The notes under the pieces: model-generated
What the model saw: the letters and a program-made list of their open reading frames with translations, nothing else
Database searches by the model: none
Told to the model about the DNA's origin: nothing
In this document: positions 11,980 to 27,300 of the stretch, piece by piece
Numbering within the stretch: the stretch's first letter is position 1
Layout of the letters: each line of letters opens with the position of its first letter
NCBI GenBank assembly: GCA_029379385.1
Contig: CM055605.1
Location: 17,085,001 to 17,149,000 of the forward strand
From: Quillaja saponaria
Lineage: Eukaryota > Streptophyta > Magnoliopsida > Fabales > Quillajaceae
Length of the DNA stretch: 64,000 bases
Reading direction: 5' to 3'
Position numbers and translations under genes: made by a program

Positions 11980-13742
11980 GGAGAGAGTTTTAGGCTATGG
12001 TATCATTCTGTTTGTGTTATGCTCATGGTTATAAGAGTGTTGTAGTTTAAGAATTGTATGTGTAATTTTTCTGTAAAAAGATAAATTATTCATAAGACTA
12101 ATCATTTTAATTTTTTATTTTTTATTTTTTAATGTATGAAACTTTGTTACCTTATTGTTAGAGGAGTTAACAATAACCCCATGTAATTTATTGCTTGTTA
12201 TCTCATATGGTTGGCAATGGATGGTATCAGGTAGTGATCAAATTCGATTCAACATGCTCTTGATTTGATTTGACATTTTTGTTTGTGATAGTTTACAAAA
12301 AAGAAGACTTGATTTGATCCAATTCAATTTTTATAGAAATTAAAAAAAAAAATTTCTTGTTGCTTCTTGTTATCTAAATAAAAACTAATTGTAGGTCAAC
12401 ACAAGTAAAACAATTTATTTTCAAATCACAAATTCAACTTTTCGAACTAAATGGAAAAATTCACATAAAAGGTATTAATGCAATGATGAATAATTAGTTT
12501 ATTAATTTTTTTCTTAACCAATTAATTTAACATTGTTAAAGTAAGTAAATTTACTGAAATCAACTAAGAATTTAAAATGAATTGATTAAGAGATAAATTA
12601 ATGAATTGATTTACATGATTTCTCAATTTAACTAAAAATTTTAATTTTGGTAAATGAATATTTAAATTTTTTTTTTCTCTTAGTTAATTCAATTATTATT
12701 GTTGAATTAATTACAACATTTAGATATATTGAATTGGAATTGACCTCTAAAATTGAAATTAATTAGAATTATAATATACAAGTTTGGATCACACAAAGAA
12801 ATATAACTAGAATTGTGCTTCAAGTATTTAACGATGGTTATCGTTGCCTCTGAAGACTTCCAACAATATTTTTCATAGTCTAGGAAACGTCCGATGGTGG
12901 TTGACGTTGTCTCCAGTGGTTTCTATTGGTGCATGTCGTCATCACTGACGAGTTCCGACGATGATTATCAATATTCTAGGTGGATCCAACGATGATTGTT
13001 ATCTCTTTGATGGAATCTAACGGTGGTCAGTATCATATTCGAGGAGTAGACAGTGATGGTGACGGTGGTGGTCTATAGAGTGATATTTTTGTCATTTTGA
13101 AATAATATAATTCTTATTATTTTATATATAGAGGGATATTTTTATCATTTTAACATAATTTTGATATTATTTCATGTATAAAAACTGCATAAAAAATTAA
13201 TAAATGGAATGAAATGATTATTCCTCACTGGTTATACCAAATAATAGAATGGAATGATCATCTCGTTCCATTCCATTGCATTCCATTCTCATTCCCTTTT
13301 CTATTCCAATTCTACAAAAATCATTCATGCCTACCAAACTAGCCCTTAGTATTAAGAAAAGTCAAAAACTTTAACCTAGTTTATTGTTTCATCAAACAAT
13401 CTTAACATCCCAAACCCCTATACACATTCATTTGCTCTTCTTTAATTACTAATTACTCGAAATAGACTCTATGTTTTATCTTCTCTCAACCAATCTTCAA
13501 TGAATATAAAAGAACAACACACCACAACGCCACCACAAATGAACTCCACCGCAAAATAAATCTAGGATTTACTTATAAGTACTTCTGTGCTCAACCTTCA
13601 TTGCCGAAGTATCACTTTTACCCATTGTCAAAGAAATATTGTGAGATGATGGTATCCAGACTTTTCCTTTTTTAGCCAGTGGTCATTGGCTACTTAACTG
13701 ATTAAACTATTCACATAACATTTCATTAAAAACTTTAACAAA
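11980..13742. other. Noncoding AT-rich DNA with a possible MITE end near 13.34 kb
   Basis: No coding frame is supported. At 13240-13350 the sequence is rich in GGAATG/CATTCC units (ATTCCATTCC), and ends ACCAAACTAGCCC, which looks like one end of a small inverted-repeat transposon. I did not find the matching opposite end. Confidence 0.3.
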
Positions 13743-13998
13743 TTTTGGATTGTAATGTCAACTCAAGAAATGTAAAGGGAAATAGGTATAATTTACTATA
13801 ATAAATAAATAGGCAAAATGATATCTATTGCCCTTAAAGTATCACATTGTTATCAATGTCATCGTAAAAGTTTTGGATTGTAATGTCAACTCAAGAAATC
13901 TGAAGGGAGATAAGTATAATTTACTATAATAAATGAATAGGCAAAATGATATCTATTGCCCTTATAGTATAATATTGTTATCAACGTCATCCTAAAAC
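13743..13998 (+). repeat. Two-copy tandem repeat, 128-bp unit
   Basis: Unit 1 (13743-13870) and unit 2 (13871-13998) both begin TTTTGGATTGTAATGTCAAC and contain AGGCAAAATGATATCTATTG. They are about 90 percent identical by eye. It is a simple local duplication with no coding content. Confidence 0.8.
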
Positions 13999-15330
13999 TA
14001 TTAAATCATTTGTAATGTTTTCCTCACATCTAACACCATTAATGTTTTCAATGAAAATTACTGATGTGACTTAAAATGTAATTTTTTTTTCACATGTGTA
14101 CGGAGTGGCAAACAATAAATAAATAAAAGTGTACTCATCTCATGCACACTCTCACTCACATTTTCATCATCTCTCCCTAAAAATAAAGAAATTAGAGTTT
14201 GTGATAATTAGAATATTTTAAAAAATTAAGCAATCTGATAATATTTTAGATTTTTTGAGAGAGAAATAGGTAAGAAAGAAATGAGGAAGTACAAGTGTAA
14301 AATAATTTTAGGATGAAATTGACAACAAAATGATAGTTTTATGACAAAATTGAAAAAAAGTCATACTTTTAGGATGAAAATTACCAAAAAAATTGATACT
14401 TTAGGAAGAATTATTTATATTTTTTTTGGCTAACTCAACATACTTGTGAATATCATTCAGCATTTTTTGTCCAAAATATTAATGGTGTTAGACTTGAGGA
14501 AGATGTACATTTTAAAAATTTTAGGACAAAATTGAGAAAAATACTATACTTTAGAGACTGTAGATACATTTTGTCAAAAAAGAAGAAGGCTTAATTACAT
14601 TTTTAATCCCTATTGTTGGACCGAGAATTCATTTTTGTTTTTATACTTCAAGAAGTTAAAATATCGTGCACCTAGTTCGAAAATCTTGTAATGTGATCTA
14701 TGTCGCACATTTTAAGCATAACTTAACAAGCGATAATTTGACAAACATGATCATACATGACTTATCTATGTGGCATGATATGCTACCACTGTCAGCTCCT
14801 TCACATCCCGTTAAGTTAAATATAATAAAAAGTGACAGTAAAAATCATATTATTTAGTTTTCAAAATTCTAATAATGATATTTATATTTTTTTAAATATA
14901 AGGACAAAATTAAGTTCTCAATAAACTATAATTTAACCAAAAAATACAATAAGTAAAATATAGTCTGAAGACAAAAAAAAATAAAATCGAGTTAATATGT
15001 GAAGTAGTGTGAGTATTTTCGTCTTTTTTATTTCTTTATATTGTTTTAGCGAGAGTTCTAAATGTATTTGTTATGATTTTATAAAAAAAAAATAAAATTA
15101 TAACATTTGGTATTTAATTATAATTTTAATATTATTTAATATATTACTTATAGAAAGTTATATTTTTTAAGATCATATTTATTATAATTTAAGAAGTTTC
15201 TATTTCATAATATTTATTACAATTAACAAAATAATTATACCACCCTTGCACAAACCCGTTTCCTTTTGCCAAAGTTACTTCAATCTATTACCGTTGTAAT
15301 CGGAGAAAGAAGAAGCTCGACAGAGTAGGT
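13999..15330. other. Intergenic DNA upstream of the DUF1350 gene
   Basis: AT-rich, with no supported coding frame. The last 100 bp before the start codon at 15331 become GC-richer and purine-rich (GGAGAAAGAAGAAGCTCGAC), as expected of a short 5' leader. Many TATA-like strings occur in 15.05-15.24 kb, so the promoter cannot be pinned to one. Confidence 0.35.
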
Positions 15331-18300
15331 ATGGCTAATTCTAGTTGTCTATGGACTCGGAGTGCTCCACATCCAATATTTCACGAGAGCGAGTTCGCGA
15401 AGATAAACATAAAATCCCAAAGTCGAAGTCGCATAATTAGTTTCTCTGATCATCATCATCATCATCAACATCAAAATCAAAATCGGTGGAAGAATCAGTT
15501 GGGGTTTGGTTTCAGGAAAAGTCGTCGTTCCAGTTCCAGAATCTATTGTAACTATGATGACTCCGGCAACAAACCGCCAGAACCTACTTCAATTCAACTT
15601 TACACTCAGATTGAAAGGTTGGTCATGCTACCACAAACCTTTGAATTATATATATATATATATTATCGAATTCTTTTCCTCTCTGCTATTGTTTTTTTGT
15701 TTATTTATTGGATACTATTGCGGTATTATGCTGCTGAATTATTGGTAATAATTTTAATTTTACACCTATCAAAATTGACAGGGAATAGTTAATATCATTG
15801 ACTTTCTAATTTTACTAGTATTTTTACTATTATTTTGGATAGGATTTGTACCATTTGGAGTCTAAGCACTTTCTCACTCTAAATGCATCTTGTTATCTAA
15901 ATTTGTGCAGATTTTAGGGACATATATACTGTTCCAAAAATTTTATTGTTATAGCATATATGTTTGAGATGTTAACAATAAGAAATGCAAACTTTCAGCA
16001 TTGCTACTACTTACAAAATTGCAAATGCATCTAACACAGACAAGTACTAAGAAGTACTGATCATAAAGAGCATTTTAGATTGAATTGTACTACATATTAA
16101 CCAGCTTTCATTTCTCATTAAACTGCGCATTTCTACTTGTCTTATTCAAATCTTCTCTGAGATAAAATTGTGTCCTATATCGCTTATGATAGTTCTCTAG
16201 AGTCAATACATCCTCTTCTGATTTAATGAGAGTAGAAAGAGTAGCAATTGTAACAGATGCTTAATGTCACACTTGGATGATTATGTCTCGTTCTTGGTCA
16301 CAACTCATTGAAAATGATTTTCTGGGTATTAGTTCCTTTAGCATTGGAGAGGTGTGGATAACAGTGCTAGGTTAACTGTGAAAGTGGTGGACGATTGGTG
16401 GTTGCCCTGCAGCAGTAACAACTTTTGGTAAGAATTTATTGTAGGCGATGGGCACAAATAACCTACGTTAGTGGATACTGTAGTACTGGATGGCAAGTGG
16501 AGGTGCCAAGGTCACTAGGTTGAAATAATGCTGGTATATGGTGGTAGCTGGTGATGTTACTAGTGATATATGATTGTTATACCAGTGGGAAACATGATGG
16601 TGCTCCTTTTTTCCTTTTTTAGTAAATTCTTCTTTCTGGCTTTGGTTAATTTTGAATCCTGTAAATAAAATTTTAAACAGTACCATCAATGTCCAATGCT
16701 GATAAGGGATGCAAGTATATACAGGGACAAGTGTTGATTTTGCAGTCCCCAAGAACCATGATACTATATGGAGGAAAAATAATAATTAAAGATGAACTTT
16801 GCACTAAGTTTGGCTGTACAAATTGTTTCTTTAAAATAAGAACATAGAACACCCAAAATAATTATAACACATGAAGACCTGTTTTAGGTACAATGATTCT
16901 GACAGTTGTAGATTAACAAAGAGAAAATTGTTGATTCCAATTGGAACCTAATTATCTGTGATGTTAGTATTCATAGACCATTAACTTTCTAGACTACCAC
17001 CCAGATGAGAGAGCTGGGAAGAGGGATGAAGATCATATTAAGGATATTGTAGTCTGTAGCTGGACAGCAGACCCTTGGGGTATTGTAAGCGCTTAGTAGG
17101 GAGATTAAAATAGACATTCGGAACCTGATCAAGGAAGAGTTTGGAATTACTATTTAAGCCACATATTGAAGCTACATTTTTTATTTTTTTTAATATTTAT
17201 TATTGACATTTATCCTATGTATTGTAGTCTGTAGACTGTAGCTGGACAATAGACCCTTAGGGTATTGTAAGCCCTTGGTAGGGAAAGAGATAATTGATAG
17301 TAAAGATAATAGACATTCAGAGCAAAGGAAGTATTTGAAATTACAACCTAAACCTCATCTTGAGCTTGACTTTAATAAAATGTTAACTTATGATGATTGA
17401 AATGTATCCTATGCATTCGATGCATCTCGTAATATACTGTTGTATAATAACTGCACATCTTGTGTATTTGTGCTTCATTACCTGTTCACACATCCTCATT
17501 ATAGTCTGTTTGTTATCTTTGCAGGTGGAAGTGGTGTTACTTTGACATAACTAAAGTTTATTCCTTGATTTCGGTTTTCAATCTAAAATGAAGAATCTAT
17601 CTAAACAAGAGAATACATTTTTGGAGCTCCAATTATATATCTCAAATTTCTCATTTAATTATCGCTGTTCATGAGTTTGAACCTTTCAAATATCTCAGCT
17701 AATGAATTTCTACTTTGGTAGTTTTATATAAGATAAGCTTACTTCTCTTTTCCTCCATAAATTGCTGCTGATGGCTATTTCCATTATATGCAGATTACTT
17801 ACTGAAACTGTTAAACAGTCGCAAGGTACATGGGGCGGTTTCAGTGACTGGAGTGAAGTTGAGGTATAGTCTAATATACTTTTAGGAAGTATAATTACTA
17901 TCATATTTTTATCAATGTGGAGCAATTTGTCAGTTTTTTATTCTTTCTATCAGCCACATTGCTGAGAAGGCTGTTATCTATATCGGCCTCCTGATAAATG
18001 GAATTCTCGTCTTTTTTTTTTCTTTTTTTTTAAGTATAGAAAAATAAATTTCCTTAAGAAAGAAAAGAGTACTGGAAAGGACAAGAAGTATTCATTAAAA
18101 AAACTGAGATGATAAAAAAAATGAAAGCTTAAAACAATAATACTCACCAATTACGTTGCATATCTACTAAAAAAACACCCCGAAAAACTCCTGAAGCAGA
18201 ACAACAAAAAGAAGCAAAGAAGACAATCTTATCCCAAGGAGATGCCATGAAAGACGACTATCATGGAAATTCTTGCATTATGCTCTAACCAAACTCCCTA

Positions 18301-21300
18301 AATCAATGGAAAGAAGGTAGATCTCCGCAAGCACTTAACCTCTCTTTTTTTTTTCCCCAAAAATTGAGATAACGAGTCATCAAAAACTCACTCAAATAGC
18401 TCAAACAAACCCAAGAAATGATGAAAATGTCAAAAAGCTTACACCAAAGAGTCCACACAAAACAACAATGAAGAAAAAGATGTTGATTGGTCGCATAATT
18501 TTGTAGATACAACATACAAATAGCAGGAGATAACGCCTTGGATGACTCTATTAAGAACTGTTGTCCAAACAAAAACCTTAACCTTAGATGGAATCTTAAT
18601 CTTCCAAAGTAAATTATGAAGTGGGAATGAGATAGAATCTAGATCCCGAACAAGAAAGCTATACAAAAAAAAGAAAAAAAATTTACAGGAAAAAGATCTA
18701 GAAGAAAAGAGACCAAGTGTGCCTATTAGGCATGTTAGGGAAGCGAAAAAGGAATGACTAACAAATTAATAAGATCAGAAACCTCTTTCATTCAGACCTT
18801 TGAAAAAGTGAAAATTTCAAGCAACATCATTACCTTCCAAAACATAAAAAGAAGAGATTGAAGCAAAATGGAGAATTGATAATCAATAAAGTCTAAGGAA
18901 AATCACAACAAAAGACTCATTTCCTATCCAAACATCCTCCCAAAAACGAATACGAGAACCACAACCAACTTTAAAATTAAGTAAAGGTAAAAGAAAGAAG
19001 ATACCTAGGAGATGAACTTCCAAGGGCTAGTATGAGAAATACTTGTACCATTTTTGGAATCCCACTCATTCTATTGGAGGCTGTACTTGCTCTTATTTAC
19101 CATGTGCCAAAGTGAACCAGGTTCTTGAGGAATACACCATAACCACTTTCCTACCAAAGCAATGTTTTTGGTCACCAACTTAGCAGTACTTAAACCACCT
19201 TTTTGATTTTGGCTTACAATAAATATCTCTGTTAACTAAATGATCTTTCTTACTCTCATAATCTCCCGACCATAAAAATCTCGCATTAAATGCTCTAAAA
19301 TATTAGCCACCTTTACTGGAATCTTAAATAGTGAGAGGTAATAAATAAGAATACTTGAAACACAAGTGTTAAGAAGAGTAATTGTACCACCAAAAGAAAA
19401 ATTAGCACTATTCATTCCATCTAATCGTTAGACATCTTACAAAAGATCCCAGAAGAAAATAGGATGAGAATTGCCACTGAGGGGTATCCCTAAATAAGTT
19501 AAAGGGAAATCTTGAATGAGACATCCAGCCAGGGACAAGTAAATACCTAATGAACTGCTATTCAAATTAATCCCCAGTTATACTGCACTTAGCTAAGTTA
19601 ACCTTAAGCCTAGACATATGTTCAAAAATTTGAAGAATGAAAGGAACATTTTAATGAAAGGAACATTTTAAAATAATCTATGTCATCCTTGAAAAAACAA
19701 ATTGTGTCATCAACAAAATGAGGGTGAGAAATCATCACACCTTTAGAAGTAATCTTCATTCCCTTAACTACACCTCATTCAATCCTTCTAGAAAACATTC
19801 TGCTCGAAAACATCCGCTACAATCAAAAAAAGAAAAGGAGAAAGAAGGTCACCTTGGCGAATTCTTCTAGACCCAGAAAACCAAGAATATAGTTTCCTAT
19901 TAACTACAATAGAAAAATCTTCAGAAGAAATGCACCCATGTATTCACCTCCTCCACTTAGGCCCAAAACCTTTCTTAGCCATAACTTTATCTAGAAAAGA
20001 CCGGCTCACCCTATCATAGGCTTTTTCAAAACCAATCTTGAAAACAACATCCTTCTTCCCCTTTTGCCGAAACTTTTTCTACCACCTCATTGGCAACAAG
20101 ACCAGCAACTAAAATTTGTATACCCTCGATAAAAGCACTTTGGTAATGAGATATAGTGCTCCAAACACCCCCGACACAGTCTATTTGACAAGACTTAAAA
20201 TCTTATAAGCACTAATAAGTAATCTAATGGGTCTGAAATCCCTAATTTTAATAGAACGAACTTTTTTAGGAACCAAAGTAATGAATGTGGAATTCATACT
20301 CTTGCAAACTTGACCGTTGTCAAAAAAAACTCAGTGAACATCTTAAAAAGAAGTTCTTTAACTCTATCCAAAGAAGACTAGAAAAAAGCCAAAGTGAAAC
20401 CATCTAGATCAGGAGCTTTCTCTTTTTCCATCTCAAATGCAACTTTTTGAATCTCTTCTATCTCAACATTCTTTCCAGCCAATCAGCATTATCTAGTGAA
20501 ATAGGGAACCACTCTAATCCCTCGATTGTTAGCCTAAGCATATCTTTGTCAGTAAAGAGGGTCTTGAAATTAGTGACTTCCGCAACAAGAATATCAGGAA
20601 CAACAACTAAAGTGCCATTATCCAATTCTAGTTCCTTAATAAAACTCTCACAACACGTACCATCTACCACTCTATTAGTGAGCTTTGTATTACATCATCC
20701 TCTTTAACCTAATTTAAAATAGATTTTTGTCTCCAACTAATTTGCTCTCCAAAAATAACCACTTCGTACTCATTTTGAGCACACTCTTTCTACTTAATTG
20801 GTCATTAAATTAACCAACCTCCATCTCCAATCTATCAAAATCCGTAAGCTCCTGAAGAAGAGATGCTTTTTGAAATCTAATATCACCAAAAAGCTCCCAA
20901 TTCCAAAGTTTTTAAATCACTCTTGAGAAGTCGGAGTTTTTTCATAAAAGAAAAGCTTGCCCAACCTTGTACATCTTAACCTGCCCGCCACTCAGAGGCC
21001 TTATCTCGAAAACAATGATGTGAAATCCACATATTCTCAAACCTAAAAGGAGTAGGACCCTATTTTAGTTTAACTCTTAAGAGAATTGGAAAGTGATCAG
21101 AAACATGATGGGCCAAGATTTCTTGAACTAGAATAGGAAACATATATTCCCAGTTAGTTAAAAAAAGAAACCTATCAATACGAGATGAGACACAATGCTC
21201 ACCTGAAACCAACCAAGTAAATTGAGCATTAGAAAAAGGAATATCCCATAGATTGCACTTACGAATGAAATTATCTTTTATACTATTAGTCAATCTTGTA

Positions 21301-24300
21301 CCGCCAAATCTGACCACATTAAAGTCCCCTCTTGAACACCAAACGGGTGAACAAAACCTAAAAAGAATTTGAACTTGTCATTTCTTCTTGGTAAATTGAA
21401 CTTATCAGAACCACTTGTTGTGGCTTTACTGGATGTAAAACATTGTTCAAAGTAATGAATTTGAAAGTTTGACTACTGTATTTCTCTTAGAACTAATAAT
21501 TTATGTAGGCTATTAAAAAGAATTCTATAGAGATAAAGTGGGGAGAGTGACAAAGAAAGAGAGAGATGTTTTCCATCAAAATATAAAAGGAAAGGGAGAG
21601 AAGTTTTTTATCAAGAAAAAGAAAGAGAGTGAAGTTAAGGATGAGGAGATATGTCCTCTGCGGAGAATTAACAACAACTTTAATTTGATTCATGGGGATT
21701 TTTGTAATGGAATAGAGATGCATGTTAGGCTTTCAATAATGTAATTTGTAGTTCTTGTTTTGCTTTTTTCTTTTGGTGGGGTGTGTCTGTGCCTCCTTCT
21801 ATACAAAGATTTTGCCCTTTCTTCTTTTAGTAATATCATTACTTCTAAAATTAAAAAAAAGAAAAGAAAAAAGATGGTCTTATTCCTAGAATTTTATTTT
21901 TTTGTTATGTAGAGTGTGGACTGTAGATGATATGACTAGAGAGCTCCCGATCACGATAGGTTTTCACCAAGGTTCATCCTTAAGTCCTTATCTATTTGCT
22001 TTAGCCATGGATGAACTTACCTATAATATTCAAGACAGGGTTCTATGGTGCATGTTGTTTGCCAATGATATCGTGTTAGTAGACGAAACTAGGGAAGGTT
22101 TAAATTCTAAATTAGAAATGTGGAGGAATGCGTTAGAATCTAAAGGCCTTAGATTGAGTAGGACAAAAACTGAATATATACAGTGCGATTTTAGTAAAAC
22201 TAGAGGAGGCCCTGAATGAAATAATTTTAGACGGTCAGACAATCCTTACAAATGATGTGCTTAAGTATTTAGGGTCATTTATACAAAAAGATAGTGCAAT
22301 TGAGCATGATGTAAACCATAGGATCAAGGCAGGGTAAGTGAAGTGGCAGAGTGCTTCGAGAGTTTTATGTGATCCTAAAATCCCAAATAGATTGAAAGGA
22401 AAATTTTATAAGATAGCAGTGAGACCAACTTTGTTGTATAGTACCGAATGTTGGGCAGTTAAGAAACAACTATTCGCATAAGATGGGAGTAGCCGAAATG
22501 AGAATATTGAGATGGATGACAATACATACAAGAAAGGATAGAATAAGGAATGAGGAGATTCATAAGAAGGTGGAAGTAGCACCTATTGAGGAGAAAATGA
22601 GGGAGAATCGCCTACGTTGGTTTGGACATATCTAGCGTCGGCCAATCCACGCAGTAGTTAAGCAAGGTGATTTGGTTCAGGTGCCAGGTGTTAAACAGGA
22701 TTGGGGAGACTGAAATTTACATGGGGGGTAGTCATCGAGAAAGATATGGCTGTGCTAGGGATTAATGAAAATGTTGTCTCGAATCGATGCGAATGGAGGA
22801 AAAGGATTCATATAGCCGACCCCAACTAGTTTGGGATTTTAAGACTTAGTTGAGTTGAGTTGTAGATGTGAAGGAAATGCCCATATAACTTTTATGTTGC
22901 CCTTTTGTCTTGAATAGACATTTTGGTACATTTTCTGAGGTTTGTCCACATAATTCAAATGATTTTCTGCTGATTCATTTTTGGGGTTTTGAGAGAAGGA
23001 AAGAAAGGATGCTTGTTTAGAAATAATATGCCATGTTAATTGTAGTTAGGTATGGTTGGAGCTCCATGGTTGCAGTCCTTGTCTTCTCAGCTTATGTGGG
23101 ATAAGTTAGTCTTCCTGGCTTCTTTAAGGTTTTGTGCTTCAGTGTTTTTCAAGGGCTTATCTTTGGCTGACATTCAGTAGGACTGGGTAGCTCTTTTGTA
23201 CTAGTTGTTGCTTACTTTTTTCCTTTTTCTGCAGCCTTTTCTTTCACTTTCTGCATAGAAGGATTTCTTATCCTCCTTGGTTTCTTTTATGTTGTCTTTC
23301 TCAATATTTTTTTTTATCCTTGTAAGAACTATCCTATTCCATGTCAATGACATTAAGCTTGTTACTTCTATTTTATACACTTTCTTAAATAACAGGAATG
23401 AATAAAAGGAAAGAATAAAATGATAGAGAATCTTATGAGCTTCTGATATTGCCGGATTTACTTGAGTCATCCCATACCGTTTTCGTAATGATCCTGATAA
23501 ACATCTTTGGTCTTTGGACAGCTTTGTGTCCTTCTCTTGTAGATGTTTTATAGCTACTTAGTTCGTTAACCCATCTCTTTACCTTTTTTCCAATTTCTTA
23601 TTTTATTTCAAAGGCTAAAGTTCCTTCTAGGGTTAAGGCCTTTATATTGACTGCAGTTCCTCCTATTTTTACTTTTTCTGTCTCTAAATTTAATTTCTTT
23701 CTTATCAAGAAAGTACAGGAAAGAGTAAGCCCTTAAAGGCAAAGGAAGGTATTTTCTCCATAGTGATTTGCAAGAAAGAGTAAGTCCCAACTCCTAATAC
23801 TGAAAGCACTCTCTGTGGAGGTAAAATGCTCTGATTTCGGCTAGGATGAGTTAAGGGTTCTATGAATAATGTGTGGTTTAGAAGATTAGGTGGAGGCGTG
23901 GAGCAAGAGATTAAACTTTTGAGACAAGTTCATGTGATAAAGCACTCCACCTTGAAGGAAATATCTGAAATGGCAAAATCTGAATTTACACCAAAGATTT
24001 ACCCTCTGGTTTTCTGGAATCACAATAGTAGAGATTGTTGTGTTTTGCCCCAAATTTTCACAGTGCGACCCAGAGCAACCCGAGAAATAAGTTTTAGCTC
24101 ATGAAGCGGATGAATGGGCCCATTCCATAGCAAGAGAACAAAACTAGAGGTTCAGGGGCTGGCCCCCAAGGAAATTTTTCTAGGGTCTGTTTCTTTTTTG
24201 TATCCTATATATAAAGACAGTTAGCCCTAAGGTTTCAGTACGTTTTTTCCGAACAAAACACTTGTATTTTCTCCAAAAACAGAAGAGTGAATTTCGATCT

Positions 24301-27300
24301 CCTCTTTGAGGACGTCGGCTAGATTGAGCAGAAACTCGATACATCTTGTGTTCTTTCTTGGCTTGTTTTTCGTTTTTCAGTTTTAGATTTCATCCTATTT
24401 TTGCTTCCGTTCAATAGAGATCTATAACGAATAATATATGTGTTCAAGAATGGATTCAAATAGCTGCTTTATGGGCCTTTTGATGTCTTGAATAAACAAT
24501 ACTTTTTTTATTGACTTTTGATCGAGACCTTGATTACTTTATCATTAGTGGAAAAGTTCTTTTGACTGAAGCAAATAGCTGCAAACTAATAATTATACAT
24601 TGGACGACCTATTAGTGACATAATATAACATTGGGATAAATCTAAGTATGCACAAGATATCTCTGTAGTTCTTGAACCTGTGGAAACTATTTGGAATTCT
24701 GGTCTGATAGGCTAACTCCATCATATGCCCTAGTCAAACACTCGGTTTTATAAGATGAAACAACTAGTTTGTGCCAATTAGCGTGAATATTGGGATAGTA
24801 GGAAATGTACACGTGTACGCTAATATTAATATGCTATGATAATAATAGAGAATTGTGACTTTACTGTCAATCATGAATTCATGACTAAGTTTTAAGTAAT
24901 TTTCTTTCAGAATGAGTTAACAGTTAGTGTTGTGCTTTTCTTAAGTAGCCTACAATGAGATAGAGACTTTTGGACAATTATTGGTTTTAACATTATAAAT
25001 TACTCTCACTACCTTAATAAACAGGTTTTCCATTGTATAATCTCAGGGAGCATGGGTTCTCAAACCTAAAACCTCAAAACCCAAATTTGTCGTACATTTC
25101 ATTGGTGGCATGTTTGTTGGAGCGGCTCCCCAGCTTACCTACCGCTGGTTTCTTGAGCTTCTTTCTGAAAAGTGAGTCATTCTCATCAAATAGTTTGGCC
25201 ATTATGTTTTACTGTAATTGTCTTTTTGCTGATGCACCTTGCCAAGTTTTTTTGTTTTCCTTTTATAACTGTAATTTTATATTTATTTTACGTGGCATGT
25301 TAGAGTTCATTTTTTTCTGGCTTCTTCAGTCCCATATTTAATGAGACAAAGGTTGGTGATCTTTCTATTGATTGCACCATTATCAAGCTTCACTTCTATA
25401 ATGGTAATAAGTGTTGGATTACAATTAAATGTACTTTTTGTATGTTCCAATTCACTAATAAAGTTTGTTAGTTCTATGAGATATTTGTGGTTGTTCTAGA
25501 TTTTGTCTGGGTATTATATTACTCGGAAATAAGGTAAACTAACTAATTAAACCTTCTATTATCAGGGGTATATTGATCATTGCAACACCGTATGCTAGTG
25601 GATTTGATCACTTCTTTATTGCTGATGAAGTACAGTTCAAATTCGATAGGTGCTATCGATTCCTACAGGAAACAGTAAGTCTTAACTTTGATCCTATATT
25701 TGTGTTTGATTTCTTTCTTTTTCAGAAAAGAAAATCGTAAAAGATGTTTATTGGTTCAGGTACAAGATCTTCCCACTTTTGGCATTGGCCACTCTTTGGG
25801 ATCTGTTATTCACCTTTTGATCGGTACATGAAACTTTTTATTTCACGCAATTTGGAACAAACTTGTTTCAAATCAATTTATTAGTTTAGTGACTTAATTG
25901 TTGTTCAGGGTCAAGATATGCAGTGCAAAGAAGTGGAAACGTGTTAATGGCATTCAACAGCAAGGTACTTATGGGATTGATTGGCTCTTCTTTTCATGTT
26001 GTGACTTGTAACTCTTTTATATTGATTATTATTCTGGAGGATCCTTGTCCAGGACTCTACCTTTTTTCTTCTCCAAAATGGAATTTCTTTTATCTCAAGG
26101 AACAAAAATAAGCATTTCTCCAATGGTTTCTTATATGTGACCTCGCTTTACAAGTAAGGTTGACTGGGTTAAAAAAAAAAAAAAAAAAAAAAGAAGAAGA
26201 AGTCGTGACATTTCATCGCAAAGTTAGCTCAGAAAACCTGGTTCAGCAGATAGTTTCTTCTCCAAGTTCTTTTCCTTAATTTCCTGATGTAGGACAATAT
26301 ATTTAAATTGTAAATATTAGATCCCCTTTCTATTTCTATCTTGACCATACATATATTTCTTTGCTTTTTTCATCAGTCAGCAAGCCCTTGTCTGTGTCTA
26401 TTTGTTTTGACAAAACATGTATCTTTTATTTTAAAATTTTTTATTGTAATTTATTCAAGTTGTAACAGATTTTTGCGTAGTTTATTCTCAGGAGGCGAGC
26501 TTAGCTGTCCCTTTATTCTCACCTGTTCTTGTCCCAATGGCACAAAGCATTGGTCCACTTCTATCACAGATTGCTTCCTCACCAACAATACGTGTAGGGG
26601 TAAGTATCTATATGTAAGAAATTGGCATTTTCCAGAGATTGATCAGAATTATAGTAGCTTCTATTTCTATCTCTTCATTTGCTTCTTGTTATTTTTTGTT
26701 GAATATTGTTGCATTTGTATAAAATATCTTGTTGAATTAATTCAAACAATTACAACCTATATATCCTCCTAAATGGTAAACAACCAAATATCCCTATGCA
26801 AATAGGTATTTACAGCAATACTCCTCTTCAAGTAGATATCTCATGCCCACCTTGCAAACAATAAGATGGAAATCACATCTACCAAGAACTTTTGTCATGA
26901 TATCAGCAAATTGATTCTCAGACCTTACAAAAGGTATATAAATCTGTTTTGTATCTAGCTTTTCCTTAATAAAGTATTTATCAATCTCAATGTGAGATAG
27001 ATAAATTAACTTCTCAACCGATCTCTGATTCTCTGGTATCCCTCCCTATGAACATGTTTCCCATCTCCATTATGCAGATTGTGACTAGCTTCAATATGCG
27101 CGTTAGCATGTCCCTATTGAAGCATACCAATCTCCTCCAGAAGATCAAGAACACATTTCTTTTGGGATAAGAAAATACCCTTTTTAGACTGAGCTACTTC
27201 AATTTCTGGAAAGTAGCAGAGTTTTCCCTTTGTCCTTTATCTCAAACTCTTGAGTAAGGTGATTTTGTAGTCTGGACACTTACACAAAATTATGTTCTGG

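Noticed and set aside
21912..22872. TGTAGATG near both ends of the RTE fragment as a target duplication
   Set aside because: The left occurrence overlaps sequence homologous to the other RTE copy, so the match is likely internal and by chance.
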